A program made the position numbers and the translations under genes. Positions 45,029-53,496 of a stretch of DNA of 64,000 nucleotides are shown piece after piece; within the stretch, counting starts at the first letter, position 1, and each line of letters opens with the position of its first letter. The notes under the pieces are model-generated. The model was not told the DNA's origin. It was given only the letters and a program-made list of their open reading frames with translations, and did not search any database. The stretch comes from JAHEKB01 sp049115575 (GTDB lineage: Bacteria > Bacteroidota > Bacteroidia > NS11-12g > UBA9320). The stretch is taken from contig JAGDZU010000001.1 of NCBI GenBank assembly GCA_049115575.1, positions 620,001 through 684,000 on the forward strand, in the 5' to 3' direction.

Positions 45029-45059
45029 TTTTGCCCTTGTTTCAGGCAGCCTACCTTTG
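45029..45059 (+). promoter_or_regulatory. pckA promoter
   Basis: TTTTG (45029-45033) and a perfect -7 box TACCTTTG (45052-45059) are separated by 18 bp. This is an exact match to the Bacteroidota promoter layout, placed 15 bp before the pckA ATG and directly behind the SUI1 stop codon. Confidence 0.75.
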
Positions 45060-45074
45060 CACCTTTATTTTAAT

Positions 45075-46670
45075 ATGAAATCACATCCTATAACAGACAG
45101 AGTGATCAATAATGCGGCTAAAAGCAATATTAATCTTAGCCAAGATGAATTACTCAAAGCTGCAGTAGAGAACAATGAAGGAACCATCACAGATACTGGT
45201 TCTCTAGCAGCTGATACTGGAAAATTTACTGGCAGATCACCTAAAGACAAGTTCAGCGTGAGCGATGCCAAAACAGAAGATACAGTTTGGTGGGGAGATA
45301 TAAATCAAAGGTATGATGCAGATAAGTTCGACATCCTTATGGAAAAGGTAATCGAGCATTATAAAGGCAAAGAAATCTATGTAAGAGATGCCATTGCATG
45401 TGCAGATCCGGACTATCAAATAACGGTAAGAGTAGTTACAGAGTCAGCTTACCAGAATCTGTTTGTTCACCATATGTTCATCAGACCTACTGAAGAACAA
45501 GCAGCTCAAATTGATCCTGATTGGATTATACTGGCTGCACCGAGTTTTATGGCTGTCCCAGGAATTGATGGAACCAGACAAGAGAACTTTAGCATTATAA
45601 ATTTCACTAAGAAAATATACCTAGTGGGCGGTAGCGGTTATACGGGCGAGATTAAGAAAGGGATATTTACTGTTCTTAACTATACATTACCTGTAGATGA
45701 GAATGTATTGTCTATGCACTGTTCTGCTAATATTGGCAAAAACAACGATACAGCTATATTCTTTGGCCTATCTGGTACTGGTAAAACTACTTTGAGCGCC
45801 GACCCACAAAGAGCTCTAATTGGAGATGATGAACACGGTTGGTCAGAAAAGGGCATTTTCAATTTTGAAGGAGGGTGCTATGCAAAAGTGATAGACCTTT
45901 CTCAAGATAAGGAACCACAAATCTGGAATGCCATTAGTGATGGAACACTAGTTGAAAACGTAAGATTCCATGAAGGAACTAATACCGTAAACTATGAAGA
46001 TGTAAGTGTTACTCAGAATACTCGTGCCGCCTACCCTATTTATAAAATAGACGGTATTGCAGAACCATCTGTTGGGCCTCATCCTAAAAACATATTCTTT
46101 TTAACCTGTGATGCTTTTGGAGTTTTGCCTCCAATATCAAAATTGAATCCAGGCCAAGCCATGTATCAATTTATCAGTGGATATACCGCCAAAGTAGCGG
46201 GAACTGAGGTTGGTATTACAGATCCAGAAGCTACGTTCTCAGCTTGTTTTGGAGCTGCATTCTTACCATTGCACCCGGGTAAATATGCCGAGATGCTAGG
46301 TAAGAAAATGCAAGAGCATGACGTAAATGTTTGGTTGGTAAACACTGGATGGAGCGGTGGTCCACATGGCGTTGGAAGTCGCATGAGTTTAAGGCATACT
46401 AGAGCAATGATTACAGCTGCTCTAGAAGGAGAACTCAATAATGTAGATTACATTACACATCCTGTATTTGGAGTTAGCATTCCAACAGAGTGCCCCAATG
46501 TTCCATCTGAATTATTAAATCCTAAAGATACTTGGGCAGATAAAGCTGCCTATGACGAGAAAGCCAATCATTTGGCAGGATTGTTCAATAGCAACTTTGC
46601 GCAATATGCAAGTGGTGTTAGTCAAGAAATTCTTGATGCTGCACCAGTAGCAAATAGTGCAAGTAATTGA
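45075..46670 (+). CDS. pckA: Phosphoenolpyruvate carboxykinase (ATP)
   Basis: PckA interconverts oxaloacetate and phosphoenolpyruvate with ATP, the entry to gluconeogenesis. From ATG 45075 (531 residues) it has the substrate motif FTGRSPKDKF (51-60), P-loop GLSGTGKTT (231-239) and FNFEGGCYAKVI. NTGWSGGPHGVGSRM lies near the C-terminus. A longer in-frame extension from 44910 overlaps the SUI1 gene and lies upstream of the promoter, so I discard it. It is monocistronic between its own promoter and a terminator. Confidence 0.97.
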   Translation: MKSHPITDRVINNAAKSNINLSQDELLKAAVENNEGTITDTGSLAADTGKFTGRSPKDKFSVSDAKTEDTVWWGDINQRYDADKFDILMEKVIEHYKGKEIYVRDAIACADPDYQITVRVVTESAYQNLFVHHMFIRPTEEQAAQIDPDWIILAAPSFMAVPGIDGTRQENFSIINFTKKIYLVGGSGYTGEIKKGIFTVLNYTLPVDENVLSMHCSANIGKNNDTAIFFGLSGTGKTTLSADPQRALIGDDEHGWSEKGIFNFEGGCYAKVIDLSQDKEPQIWNAISDGTLVENVRFHEGTNTVNYEDVSVTQNTRAAYPIYKIDGIAEPSVGPHPKNIFFLTCDAFGVLPPISKLNPGQAMYQFISGYTAKVAGTEVGITDPEATFSACFGAAFLPLHPGKYAEMLGKKMQEHDVNVWLVNTGWSGGPHGVGSRMSLRHTRAMITAALEGELNNVDYITHPVFGVSIPTECPNVPSELLNPKDTWADKAAYDEKANHLAGLFNSNFAQYASGVSQEILDAAPVANSASN

Positions 46671-46690
46671 ATAGACTAAAACTGAAAAAG

Positions 46691-46719
46691 AAGCCTCCAA
46701 TTTATTGGGGGCTTTTTTT
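46691..46719 (+). terminator. Rho-independent terminator of pckA
   Basis: AAGCCTCCAAT (46691-46701) pairs with ATTGGGGGCTT (46704-46714) over 11 positions with one G-T wobble and a 2-base loop, followed by a T-run to 46719. It begins 20 bp after the pckA stop. Confidence 0.9.
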
Positions 46720-46742
46720 GTGGATTACATGATGAATGTCAG

Positions 46743-46773
46743 TTTGCAGAAGTAAAGAATGAGTTTATTTTTG
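46743..46773 (+). promoter_or_regulatory. Promoter of the porin/FMN-protein operon
   Basis: TTTG (46743-46746), 19-bp spacer, perfect -7 box TATTTTTG (46766-46773). The porin ATG is 32 bp further on. This is the cleanest promoter in the window with a normal leader length. Confidence 0.75.
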
Positions 46774-46805
46774 CGCCTATTAAGAATTAGTCTAAATAAA
46801 GATTG

Positions 46806-47960
46806 ATGAAGTACAAAGCTCTGATTATAACTCTACTTGTTGCACTGGGTGCACAGGCACAAGATACTACTTACCAAAATACTGCAACCAACATTCTTCA
46901 AAGTAACTCTCGCTTGAGCTTACGTGGGTATGCCGAAGGTAACTACAATCAAGAAATTGAAAAAGACCGCAGACATAATGGTAAATTGGAAATGCGAAGA
47001 ATGGTGCTTTTCACGGGTTACAAATTCAATAAGAACACCTCTTTTGTTTCTGAAATTGAAGTGGAACATGGCAATCAAATTTTTCTGGAGCAGGCATTTG
47101 TTAACCACCGATTCAATAAGAATATAAACCTGAGGGCAGGTTTGTTGCTGATTCCTATGGGAATTGTTAACGAATACCATGAGCCTACAACTTTTAATGG
47201 GGTAGAAAGACCTTATGTAGATAAGTACATTATCCCAACCACTTGGAGAGAAATGGGTGTTGGGTTTCAAGGAATCATACCTAATGCCAGTTTAGCTTAT
47301 CAAGTATATGTGGTGAACGGTTTTAAAAGCTATGACGATGATGAAGCATTAATCAGCGCTTCAGATGGATTCCGCAAGGGCAGACAAAAAGGTATAGGCT
47401 CAATCATGTCAAGCCCTAACTTGGCTGCTAAAATTGACTACTTTGGTGTAAAGAACTTGAAAATTGGTTTGTCTACCTATATGGGTAAAACACAATCATC
47501 CTTATATGATGAATTACAAAGTGGAAATGACACTTTATCTCGCAGAGCTGACAGTTCTGTTGTGGGATTAAATATGTTGGGAATTGATGCGAGATACAGT
47601 ATTAATAGATGGAGATTTAGAGGGCAGGCCATTTATAGCATGATATCTAATACACAAGAGTACAGTGCATTTTCTGGTAATAGCTTAACAGAAAGCATGT
47701 ATGGATACTATGTAGAGGTGGCATTTAATACATTGCCTAATCAATCAGGACATAAACTTTTTCCATTCCTGAGATTTGAATCTTTCGATACTCACTTTGG
47801 TTCGTCTGAAAATAACATAGACTCTCAGAGAGACGTTATAACAACCGGATTAAGCTGGTTTTTGCATCCTGGGGTTGTACTCAAGGGTGACTTCCAAAGA
47901 ATTATTAAAGAAACAAGCCAACAAAATCAATTGAACTTCGGAATCGGGATATGGTTCTAA
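46806..47960 (+). CDS. Outer-membrane porin, phosphate-selective (OprO/P)-like beta-barrel
   Basis: From ATG 46806 (384 residues) the product has signal peptide MKYKALIITLLVALGAQAQ. Alternating beta-strands with aromatic girdles follow (RRMVLFTGYKFNKNTSFVSEIEVEH, NLRAGLLLIPMGIVNEYHEPTTFNGVERP) and a terminal strand ending GIGIWF, typical for BamA-inserted barrels. It resembles the porin O/P family used for anion uptake. The next gene, an FMN-binding protein, overlaps by 10 bp, so they are translationally coupled and probably functional partners. Confidence 0.8.
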   Translation: MKYKALIITLLVALGAQAQDTTYQNTATNILQSNSRLSLRGYAEGNYNQEIEKDRRHNGKLEMRRMVLFTGYKFNKNTSFVSEIEVEHGNQIFLEQAFVNHRFNKNINLRAGLLLIPMGIVNEYHEPTTFNGVERPYVDKYIIPTTWREMGVGFQGIIPNASLAYQVYVVNGFKSYDDDEALISASDGFRKGRQKGIGSIMSSPNLAAKIDYFGVKNLKIGLSTYMGKTQSSLYDELQSGNDTLSRRADSSVVGLNMLGIDARYSINRWRFRGQAIYSMISNTQEYSAFSGNSLTESMYGYYVEVAFNTLPNQSGHKLFPFLRFESFDTHFGSSENNIDSQRDVITTGLSWFLHPGVVLKGDFQRIIKETSQQNQLNFGIGIWF

Positions 47961-48493
47961 TCAAATCTAAAATATCACTGATCATTCTTCTAATTGGATT
48001 GAGTGCTTTTGGTTGGTATCAATTAGATATTCAGCCCATGCACTTAAAGCAAATGGAAAAAAAGGTGAATAAGTATTTTAAAGCCTTTTCTCCTAGTCTA
48101 GAGAGCCAGGACAAATGGATGCTCGCAAATGAGGGCATTGGTTATCGCATACCTGTTCTTAGTAAAGAAGACAGCACCTTGGGCTATTTGCACTACCGCA
48201 AAGCTGCCGCATGTAATTTTGGAGGCTGTGTAGATACCACCTGTGATAAAGGGAGCATTGGCTTTAAGGAGTATATATATTACTATGCGATATTGGATTT
48301 AGACAGTAACATTCAAAAATTAGGCATATTAGAATATGAATCGAATTATGGCTATGAAATTAGCAGTCAAGCTTGGTTAAAACAATTCTACCAACAACAA
48401 CCTGGAGGATTTAAATTAGGCAAGAATGTAGATGGAATCTCCGGAGCAACTGTTTCCGTGAATGCCATGATAGCGGATCTTAACTCACTCTAA
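47951..48493 (+). CDS. Membrane-anchored FMN-binding domain protein
   Basis: A 180-residue protein with one N-terminal membrane segment (about 8-25) and an FMN-binding domain ending in DGISGATVSVNAM. The SGAT motif (164-167) is the site where ApbE attaches FMN covalently to Thr167 in NqrC/RnfG-like proteins. A cluster C88/C93/C98 in ACNFGGCVDTTCDK is an unusual extra that could bind metal or form disulfides. It should sit outside the inner membrane as an electron carrier. It overlaps the porin gene by 10 bp and converges on the MFS gene. Confidence 0.8.
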   Translation: MVLIKSKISLIILLIGLSAFGWYQLDIQPMHLKQMEKKVNKYFKAFSPSLESQDKWMLANEGIGYRIPVLSKEDSTLGYLHYRKAAACNFGGCVDTTCDKGSIGFKEYIYYYAILDLDSNIQKLGILEYESNYGYEISSQAWLKQFYQQQPGGFKLGKNVDGISGATVSVNAMIADLNSL

Positions 48494-49830
48494 GCAACTC
48501 TTTTCTTCAGAAGATTTTCTTGTTTAGCTATACGTTGTAGTCTAAGCAATAGAATAAAGCCAACCACAAAGATGAACATGAGCAAGAGAACAGAGAGTCT
48601 CATATTTCCAGTTAATCCTTCTATCAGACCAAACAGAAAAGGGCCAATGATGAGTCCAATTTTTTCCATAATGTCATAGAAGCTAAAGTAAGAGGCTGTG
48701 TCTGGGGTCTTGGGAATCATTTTCGAATAAGTAGATCTACTTAAGGCCTGTATCCCTCCCATAACAAATCCAACTACCGCAGCTAGGAAATAAAACTCAA
48801 TCGGACTGTGAATAAAGTATGCAGCTACGGTTACTGAAATCCATATGAGTACGGCTATCATCAATACTTTAATATTGCCGTAGCTTCTAGACATTCGAGA
48901 CATGATTGTGGCACCAAAAACAGCAATAATTTGAATTATTATTATGCTGATAATCAATCCGCTGGAATCTTTTTGTCCGTTTTCCAATAGAGGCCAATCA
49001 ATTTCTTTTTCAGCAAAAACCACTGCGAGTATCATAATGGTTTGGACGCCCATATTGTATACGAAATAACTGAGCAAATAGCCTTTTATGATTCTTATCT
49101 TCTTGAGTTCATTCCAGACTTTTCTAATTTCCTTATATCCATTCAAAACCACAGCTTTAGTCACTTTAGCGGCTGTTGCAGTTCTAGATGGCAAATGATA
49201 ATAGGTATATTGAGCAAATCCAGCCCACCAAATACCCACCAAAAGGAAGGCTTCGCGGATGTCCCTTCCATACTTCTGATTCATGATTAACACAAAAATC
49301 AAGAGTAAGACGCTACCAACGTATCCCAAAGAAAAACCCCTGGCGCTGATTTTGTCATGTAGTTGTTTAGGAGCAATCTCAGGAAGAAAGGAATTATAGT
49401 AGACCAAACTGCCCCAAAAACCTATACTCGCCACAAAAACGGAGAGCATACTTCTTTCTAAGTGATTTACATCAAACCAATACAGTGAAACGCAAGCAGC
49501 TGCTCCTAAGTAGCAAAAAAACTGCAAGAATCTCTTTTTGGTTCCTGTATAATCCGCAATCCCAGATAATAAAGGAACCATTAGAACAACTATTAAGAAG
49601 GAGAATGATATCACATATGTTAACAGCTCTGAATTGACGAACTGCCTTCCAAAAAAGCTAACAACATCTACCTCTTGCCCATTTATCATGGCCTTATTGC
49701 CCCTAGTGACGGCAGCATAGTAAATAGGAAAGATGGCGCTAGTGATAATTAAGTTATAGACGGAGTTGGCCCAATCGTAAAAGGCCCAAGCACCTATAAC
49801 GCGCTTTTTAGAACTGTTTTTTGGTTTCAA
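48490..49830 (-). CDS. MFS transporter, UMF1/Atg22-like
   Basis: A 446-residue transporter with about 12 membrane segments. The N-terminal VIGAWAFYDWANSVYNLIITSAIFPIYY is diagnostic of the UMF1 family (Atg22-like vacuole effluxer homologues), as is GGIQALSRSTYSKMIP in the second half. The substrate is not predictable; amino-acid efflux is known for Atg22. The start is TTG 49830 with an in-frame TGA immediately before it and no ATG upstream. Confidence 0.88.
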   Translation of the reverse strand: MKPKNSSKKRVIGAWAFYDWANSVYNLIITSAIFPIYYAAVTRGNKAMINGQEVDVVSFFGRQFVNSELLTYVISFSFLIVVLMVPLLSGIADYTGTKKRFLQFFCYLGAAACVSLYWFDVNHLERSMLSVFVASIGFWGSLVYYNSFLPEIAPKQLHDKISARGFSLGYVGSVLLLIFVLIMNQKYGRDIREAFLLVGIWWAGFAQYTYYHLPSRTATAAKVTKAVVLNGYKEIRKVWNELKKIRIIKGYLLSYFVYNMGVQTIMILAVVFAEKEIDWPLLENGQKDSSGLIISIIIIQIIAVFGATIMSRMSRSYGNIKVLMIAVLIWISVTVAAYFIHSPIEFYFLAAVVGFVMGGIQALSRSTYSKMIPKTPDTASYFSFYDIMEKIGLIIGPFLFGLIEGLTGNMRLSVLLLMFIFVVGFILLLRLQRIAKQENLLKKRVA

Positions 49831-49872
49831 TCAACCAAAGAAAGCAAAAACAAAATGAATGAAAGAAAATAT

Positions 49873-51081
49873 TTAGGCCGCCTTGAGTTTCAGCTTACTC
49901 AATTTCTGCTCAGCCTGCTTCACCCCTATTTTTAGATCCTTCACATCTGAGTCAGACGATAGCTCGTACATATAGTCATTAAGAATGGCTTCGCATATAG
50001 ATCTCAAACCTCTAGCGCCTAATTTAAACTCTATGGCTTTGTCTACTATGTAGTCAATCACAGAGTCAGAAATACTCAGTTTGATGCCTTCCATTTCAAA
50101 CAATTTCTGATATTGTTTGATTAAAGCATTCTTAGGTTCTAAAAGTATGCGCTTCAATGTTTCTTTATCTAAAGGATTCAAGGCTGAAATAATTGGTATT
50201 CTTCCAATGATTTCAGGTATAAGACCGTAGCTCTTTAAATCTGAAGGTGATGAATATTGCAGATATTCTTGCTCATCAACAAAATCATCTTGCAAGGATT
50301 TAAAACCCAAAGCATTTGATGAGATTCGGTTAGAGATTATTTTCTCCATTCCGTCAAAAGCTCCACCACAGATAAATAGAATATTTGAAGTGTCAATCTG
50401 AACCATTTTTTGGTCTGGATGCTTGCGTCCGCCTTGAGGCGCCACATTCGCCACAGTGCCTTCTAATATCTTAAGCAAGCCCTGTTGAACACCCTCTCCA
50501 CTTACATCTCTTGTAATGGACGGATTGTCTGACTTACGTGCAATTTTATCAATTTCGTCTATATAGATAATGCCGCGTTCGGTGGCATCTTTATCGTAAT
50601 CTGCAGACTGATACAGTCTTGAAATGATGCTCTCAACATCCTCTCCTACATAGCCAGCTTCTGTTAATACTGTTGCATCTGCTATGCAGAAAGGCACTTG
50701 TAAAACTCTAGCCAAAGTCTTGGCGAGTAAGGTTTTACCTGTTCCAGTCTCGCCAACTAAAAGAATGTTTGACTTTTCTAGATCTACATCTAACTCCTCT
50801 CTGCTGCAATTCAAACGTTTATAATGGGTATAGACCGCAACACTCAGGATTTTCTTAGCTCTATCTTGGCCAATTACATATTCATCCAGTTTGGTTTTTA
50901 ACTCTTTGGGTTTTACCAAATTGAAGTTGACATCTACCGACTTGGACTTTTTTACATTCTCTTGCTCAAGAATCTGATGACCTTGTTCAATACAATCTTC
51001 ACAAATGTGAGCGTCGATACCAGAAATAAGGAGACCTACATCTCCTTTACTTCTGCCACAAAATGAACAGCTAAGTTTCAT
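49873..51081 (-). CDS. clpX: ClpXP unfoldase subunit ClpX
   Basis: ClpX is the AAA+ unfoldase feeding ClpP. The N-terminal zinc-binding domain has C5, C8, C27 and C30; Walker A GETGTGKT is at 110-117. IIYIDEIDKIARKSD (Walker B), GRIPIISAL and LGARGLRSICEAIL follow. Length 402 is standard. It lies 3 bp after clpP in the classic tig-clpP-clpX order. Confidence 0.97.
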   Translation of the reverse strand: MKLSCSFCGRSKGDVGLLISGIDAHICEDCIEQGHQILEQENVKKSKSVDVNFNLVKPKELKTKLDEYVIGQDRAKKILSVAVYTHYKRLNCSREELDVDLEKSNILLVGETGTGKTLLAKTLARVLQVPFCIADATVLTEAGYVGEDVESIISRLYQSADYDKDATERGIIYIDEIDKIARKSDNPSITRDVSGEGVQQGLLKILEGTVANVAPQGGRKHPDQKMVQIDTSNILFICGGAFDGMEKIISNRISSNALGFKSLQDDFVDEQEYLQYSSPSDLKSYGLIPEIIGRIPIISALNPLDKETLKRILLEPKNALIKQYQKLFEMEGIKLSISDSVIDYIVDKAIEFKLGARGLRSICEAILNDYMYELSSDSDVKDLKIGVKQAEQKLSKLKLKAA

Positions 51082-51084
51082 AGA

Positions 51085-51780
51085 TTATTTCTTAGGTACG
51101 TGCTTTGTTAAGACTTCGTCAATCATTCCGTAGTCTTTTGCTTCCATGGAAGTCATCCAATAATCTCTTTCACTATCAGATTGTACTTTATTGAATTTTT
51201 GACCACTGTGACTAGCAATGATGTCATATAATTCTTTCTTAAGCTTCAAGATTTCTTTCACAGTAATTTCCATATCCGTAGCCTGACCTTGAGCTCCACC
51301 CAATGGTTGGTGAATCATCACTCTAGAATGCTTAAGAGCTGTTCTTTTACCTTTTCCTCCTGCACATAGTAAAACTGCTGCCATAGAGGCTGCAATTCCT
51401 GTACAAATAGTTGCTACATCTGGCGTGATGTATTGCATGGTGTCATAGATGCCGAGTCCAGCATATACTGAACCTCCTGGGCTATTGATGTAAATCTGTA
51501 TATCTCGCTTTGGATCTGCACTTTCGAGAAAGAGCATCTGAGCTTGAATAATATTGGCTATGTAATCATCGATTGGTGTACCCAAGAAAATGATTCTATC
51601 TGCCATCAATCTAGAGAATACGTCTACCTCCCTAAACGGCATTTGACGCTCTTCAATAACAGTACGAGTCATGTCACTAGGAGTGGTTGATATACTGCTA
51701 TTCACATAATAATCTACTTTCATGCTGCTAATGCCATGGTGCTTAACAGCGTATTTTTTAAACTCTTTTCCGTAATCCAT
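51085..51780 (-). CDS. clpP: ATP-dependent Clp protease proteolytic subunit
   Basis: The serine protease of ClpXP: catalytic S132 in GIAASMAAVLL and H157 in VMIHQPLGG, with the oxyanion/strand region INSPGGSVYAGLGIYD. Length 231 includes an N-terminal extension of about 35 residues that may be a propeptide. It lies 28 bp after tig and 3 bp before clpX, all on one strand. Confidence 0.97.
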   Translation of the reverse strand: MDYGKEFKKYAVKHHGISSMKVDYYVNSSISTTPSDMTRTVIEERQMPFREVDVFSRLMADRIIFLGTPIDDYIANIIQAQMLFLESADPKRDIQIYINSPGGSVYAGLGIYDTMQYITPDVATICTGIAASMAAVLLCAGGKGKRTALKHSRVMIHQPLGGAQGQATDMEITVKEILKLKKELYDIIASHSGQKFNKVQSDSERDYWMTSMEAKDYGMIDEVLTKHVPKK

Positions 51781-51808
51781 ACTTATAAATCAAAGATATA
51801 ACAATTGA

Positions 51809-53191
51809 TTAGTTATTATGTTTCTCGGTGTACCTCTTCACCTCATCATAGAACTTTTCTACTGTTGTCTTCTTTGACTTAATACTCAGCTGTGTTTTAA
51901 CGTGGTCAAGCACTTTCTTTTCTACCACTACATCCCTGATTCTCAGCATATAACCTTCATCCTCTCGGTTCTTCGCCTCAAAGTTCTGAATCATCTGAGG
52001 GTCTGGATTGTTCAGTCCGTACTGTCTTAAAAGTTGAGCAGTGTATGCATAAGATGTCTCATCTAAATCTTCCCCGCTCACCTCTAGTTTGGCATCATCT
52101 GCAATCTTTTCACGGATTAATTGCTTTCTAAGGATTTTAGATTCTTCCTCATACTTCTCTTCGATATTCTCTGAAGTATAAGTTTCTGGCTTAGTCTCCA
52201 CCAACCATCTTTTTAAGAATTCATCTGGTAATTGCAATTGATGCTTGTTCTGCAATAGCTGATTCACCTCAGACTCCAATTGTTTTTCAGCTTCAGATTT
52301 ATAATAGAGCCCTAAGTTTTCTTCTATCTTCTTTTTGAAATCTTCCTCATTAGTAACTACATCAGGACCGAATACTTGATTGTAAAACTCTTGGTTCAAC
52401 TCAGCAGGTATGACTCTCCTTATCTCCTTCACCTTGAAATTAAAATCCTTGCTCAGGATTTTAATCTGATCTTCCTCTATGGCTAAAGACTGCTTAATAA
52501 CCATATCGTTGTCATTGAAGAGTTTAGATGGGCTGAGTTTAATTTCATCACCCGCCTTTACTCCTACTAGCTGTTTCTTTAACTTTTTGTCTTTTATGAT
52601 CTCAGGAAGTACAGTTACTTCTTGTTCAAACACCCCACCGTCTTTATGACTTCCGTCTTTGTCTAATTCGGTCATCAAGGCCACTATAGAATCGTTTTCA
52701 GTTTCAGATACTTCCACGTTTTCGATAGATCCTTGCTGTCTTCTTAGGTTCTTTATTTCAGTCTCCACCTCTTTCTCATCTAACTGAATATCGAAACGGG
52801 TTAGTTTGTCCTTTTCTGAGATGTTGATTTTCACTTCTGGAGCTAAGCCCAAATCAAAGTGAAAAGTAAAATCTCCATAAGTATCGAAATCCAACTCGCT
52901 TTCTTTTTCGGCACTGCTCATTGGTTGACCCAAGATGTCTATGTTATTCTCCTTTAGATAACCATAAAGCTTATCAGAAGTAATCTTATTCACTTCTTCA
53001 TATAGCAATGATTTACCTACCATTTTCTTTACCATTCCCAATGGAACCTGACCTGGTCTAAATCCAGGTAAATTGGCCTTTTTACGATAGTCTTTTAGCT
53101 GCTGATCTAAAGTTGATTCGTAATCTGCTTTGTCAATGTGAATGCTAATTAGAGCATTCAAATCGTCCTTTTTTTCTAGAGTAACGTTCAC
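51809..53191 (-). CDS. tig: Trigger factor chaperone
   Basis: Trigger factor is the ribosome-associated chaperone. The ribosome-binding tail has FRPGQVPLGMVKKMVGK (Bacteroidota form of GFRxGKxP), and the long helical C-terminal arms (about 260-450) are evident. The PPIase-like middle domain is divergent. The start is GTG 53191, and a perfect -7 box TACCTTTG (53217-53210) lies 18 bp upstream. Length 460 is slightly above the E. coli 432. Confidence 0.93.
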   Translation of the reverse strand: MNVTLEKKDDLNALISIHIDKADYESTLDQQLKDYRKKANLPGFRPGQVPLGMVKKMVGKSLLYEEVNKITSDKLYGYLKENNIDILGQPMSSAEKESELDFDTYGDFTFHFDLGLAPEVKINISEKDKLTRFDIQLDEKEVETEIKNLRRQQGSIENVEVSETENDSIVALMTELDKDGSHKDGGVFEQEVTVLPEIIKDKKLKKQLVGVKAGDEIKLSPSKLFNDNDMVIKQSLAIEEDQIKILSKDFNFKVKEIRRVIPAELNQEFYNQVFGPDVVTNEEDFKKKIEENLGLYYKSEAEKQLESEVNQLLQNKHQLQLPDEFLKRWLVETKPETYTSENIEEKYEEESKILRKQLIREKIADDAKLEVSGEDLDETSYAYTAQLLRQYGLNNPDPQMIQNFEAKNREDEGYMLRIRDVVVEKKVLDHVKTQLSIKSKKTTVEKFYDEVKRYTEKHNN

Positions 53192-53275
53192 GTTTTATAA
53201 ATTGGAGTGCAAAGGTAATGAAATAAGAGTCAAAAGAGAACGGTCTGCGTAGAACAGTCATCAGTAAATAGGCAT

Positions 53276-53304
53276 AAAAAAAGCCTTCAATTACTTGAAG
53301 GCTT
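53276..53304 (-). terminator. Rho-independent terminator of tRNA-Leu
   Basis: AAGCCTTCAA (53281-53290) and TTGAAGGCTT (53295-53304) pair perfectly over 10 bp with a 4-base loop; on the minus strand a T-run continues to 53276. It lies 7 bp beyond the tRNA 3' end. Confidence 0.9.
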
Positions 53305-53311
53305 TAAAGAG

Positions 53312-53393
53312 TGCGGGCGAAAGGACTCGAACCTTCACACCTTGCGGCACTAGATCCTAAGTCTAGCGTGTCTACCAATTTCACCACGCCCGC
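53312..53393 (-). tRNA. tRNA-Leu (anticodon UAG)
   Basis: The minus strand reads GCGGGCG at the 5' end and CGCCCGC plus discriminator A at the 3' end, a perfect 7-bp acceptor stem. The anticodon arm CTAGA-CTTAGGA-TCTAG has anticodon TAG, and GGTTCGAGTCC is the T loop. A class II variable arm is present. The tRNA is 82 nt long and no CCA is encoded. Confidence 0.96.
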
Positions 53394-53446
53394 TTCGACG
53401 GCTGCAAATGTAAAAGTTTTTTCAGCTTGTCACAGTTTTTAAACAC

Positions 53447-53479
53447 AAAAAAATCCAGACTCCTAAGAGCCTGGATTTT
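53447..53479 (-). terminator. Rho-independent terminator of the 53497-55434 gene
   Basis: AAAATCCAG (53450-53458) and CTGGATTTT (53471-53479) pair over 9 bp, with CTC/GAG extending the stem after one mismatch and a CTAA loop. The minus strand continues with T to 53447. It starts 17 bp below the stop codon. Confidence 0.88.
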
Positions 53480-53496
53480 GTTATAAATAATTAGGT

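Noticed and set aside
44910..45074. N-terminal extension of pckA
   Set aside because: It lies over the SUI1 gene and upstream of a clean promoter; the ATG at 45075 gives the family length of 531 residues.
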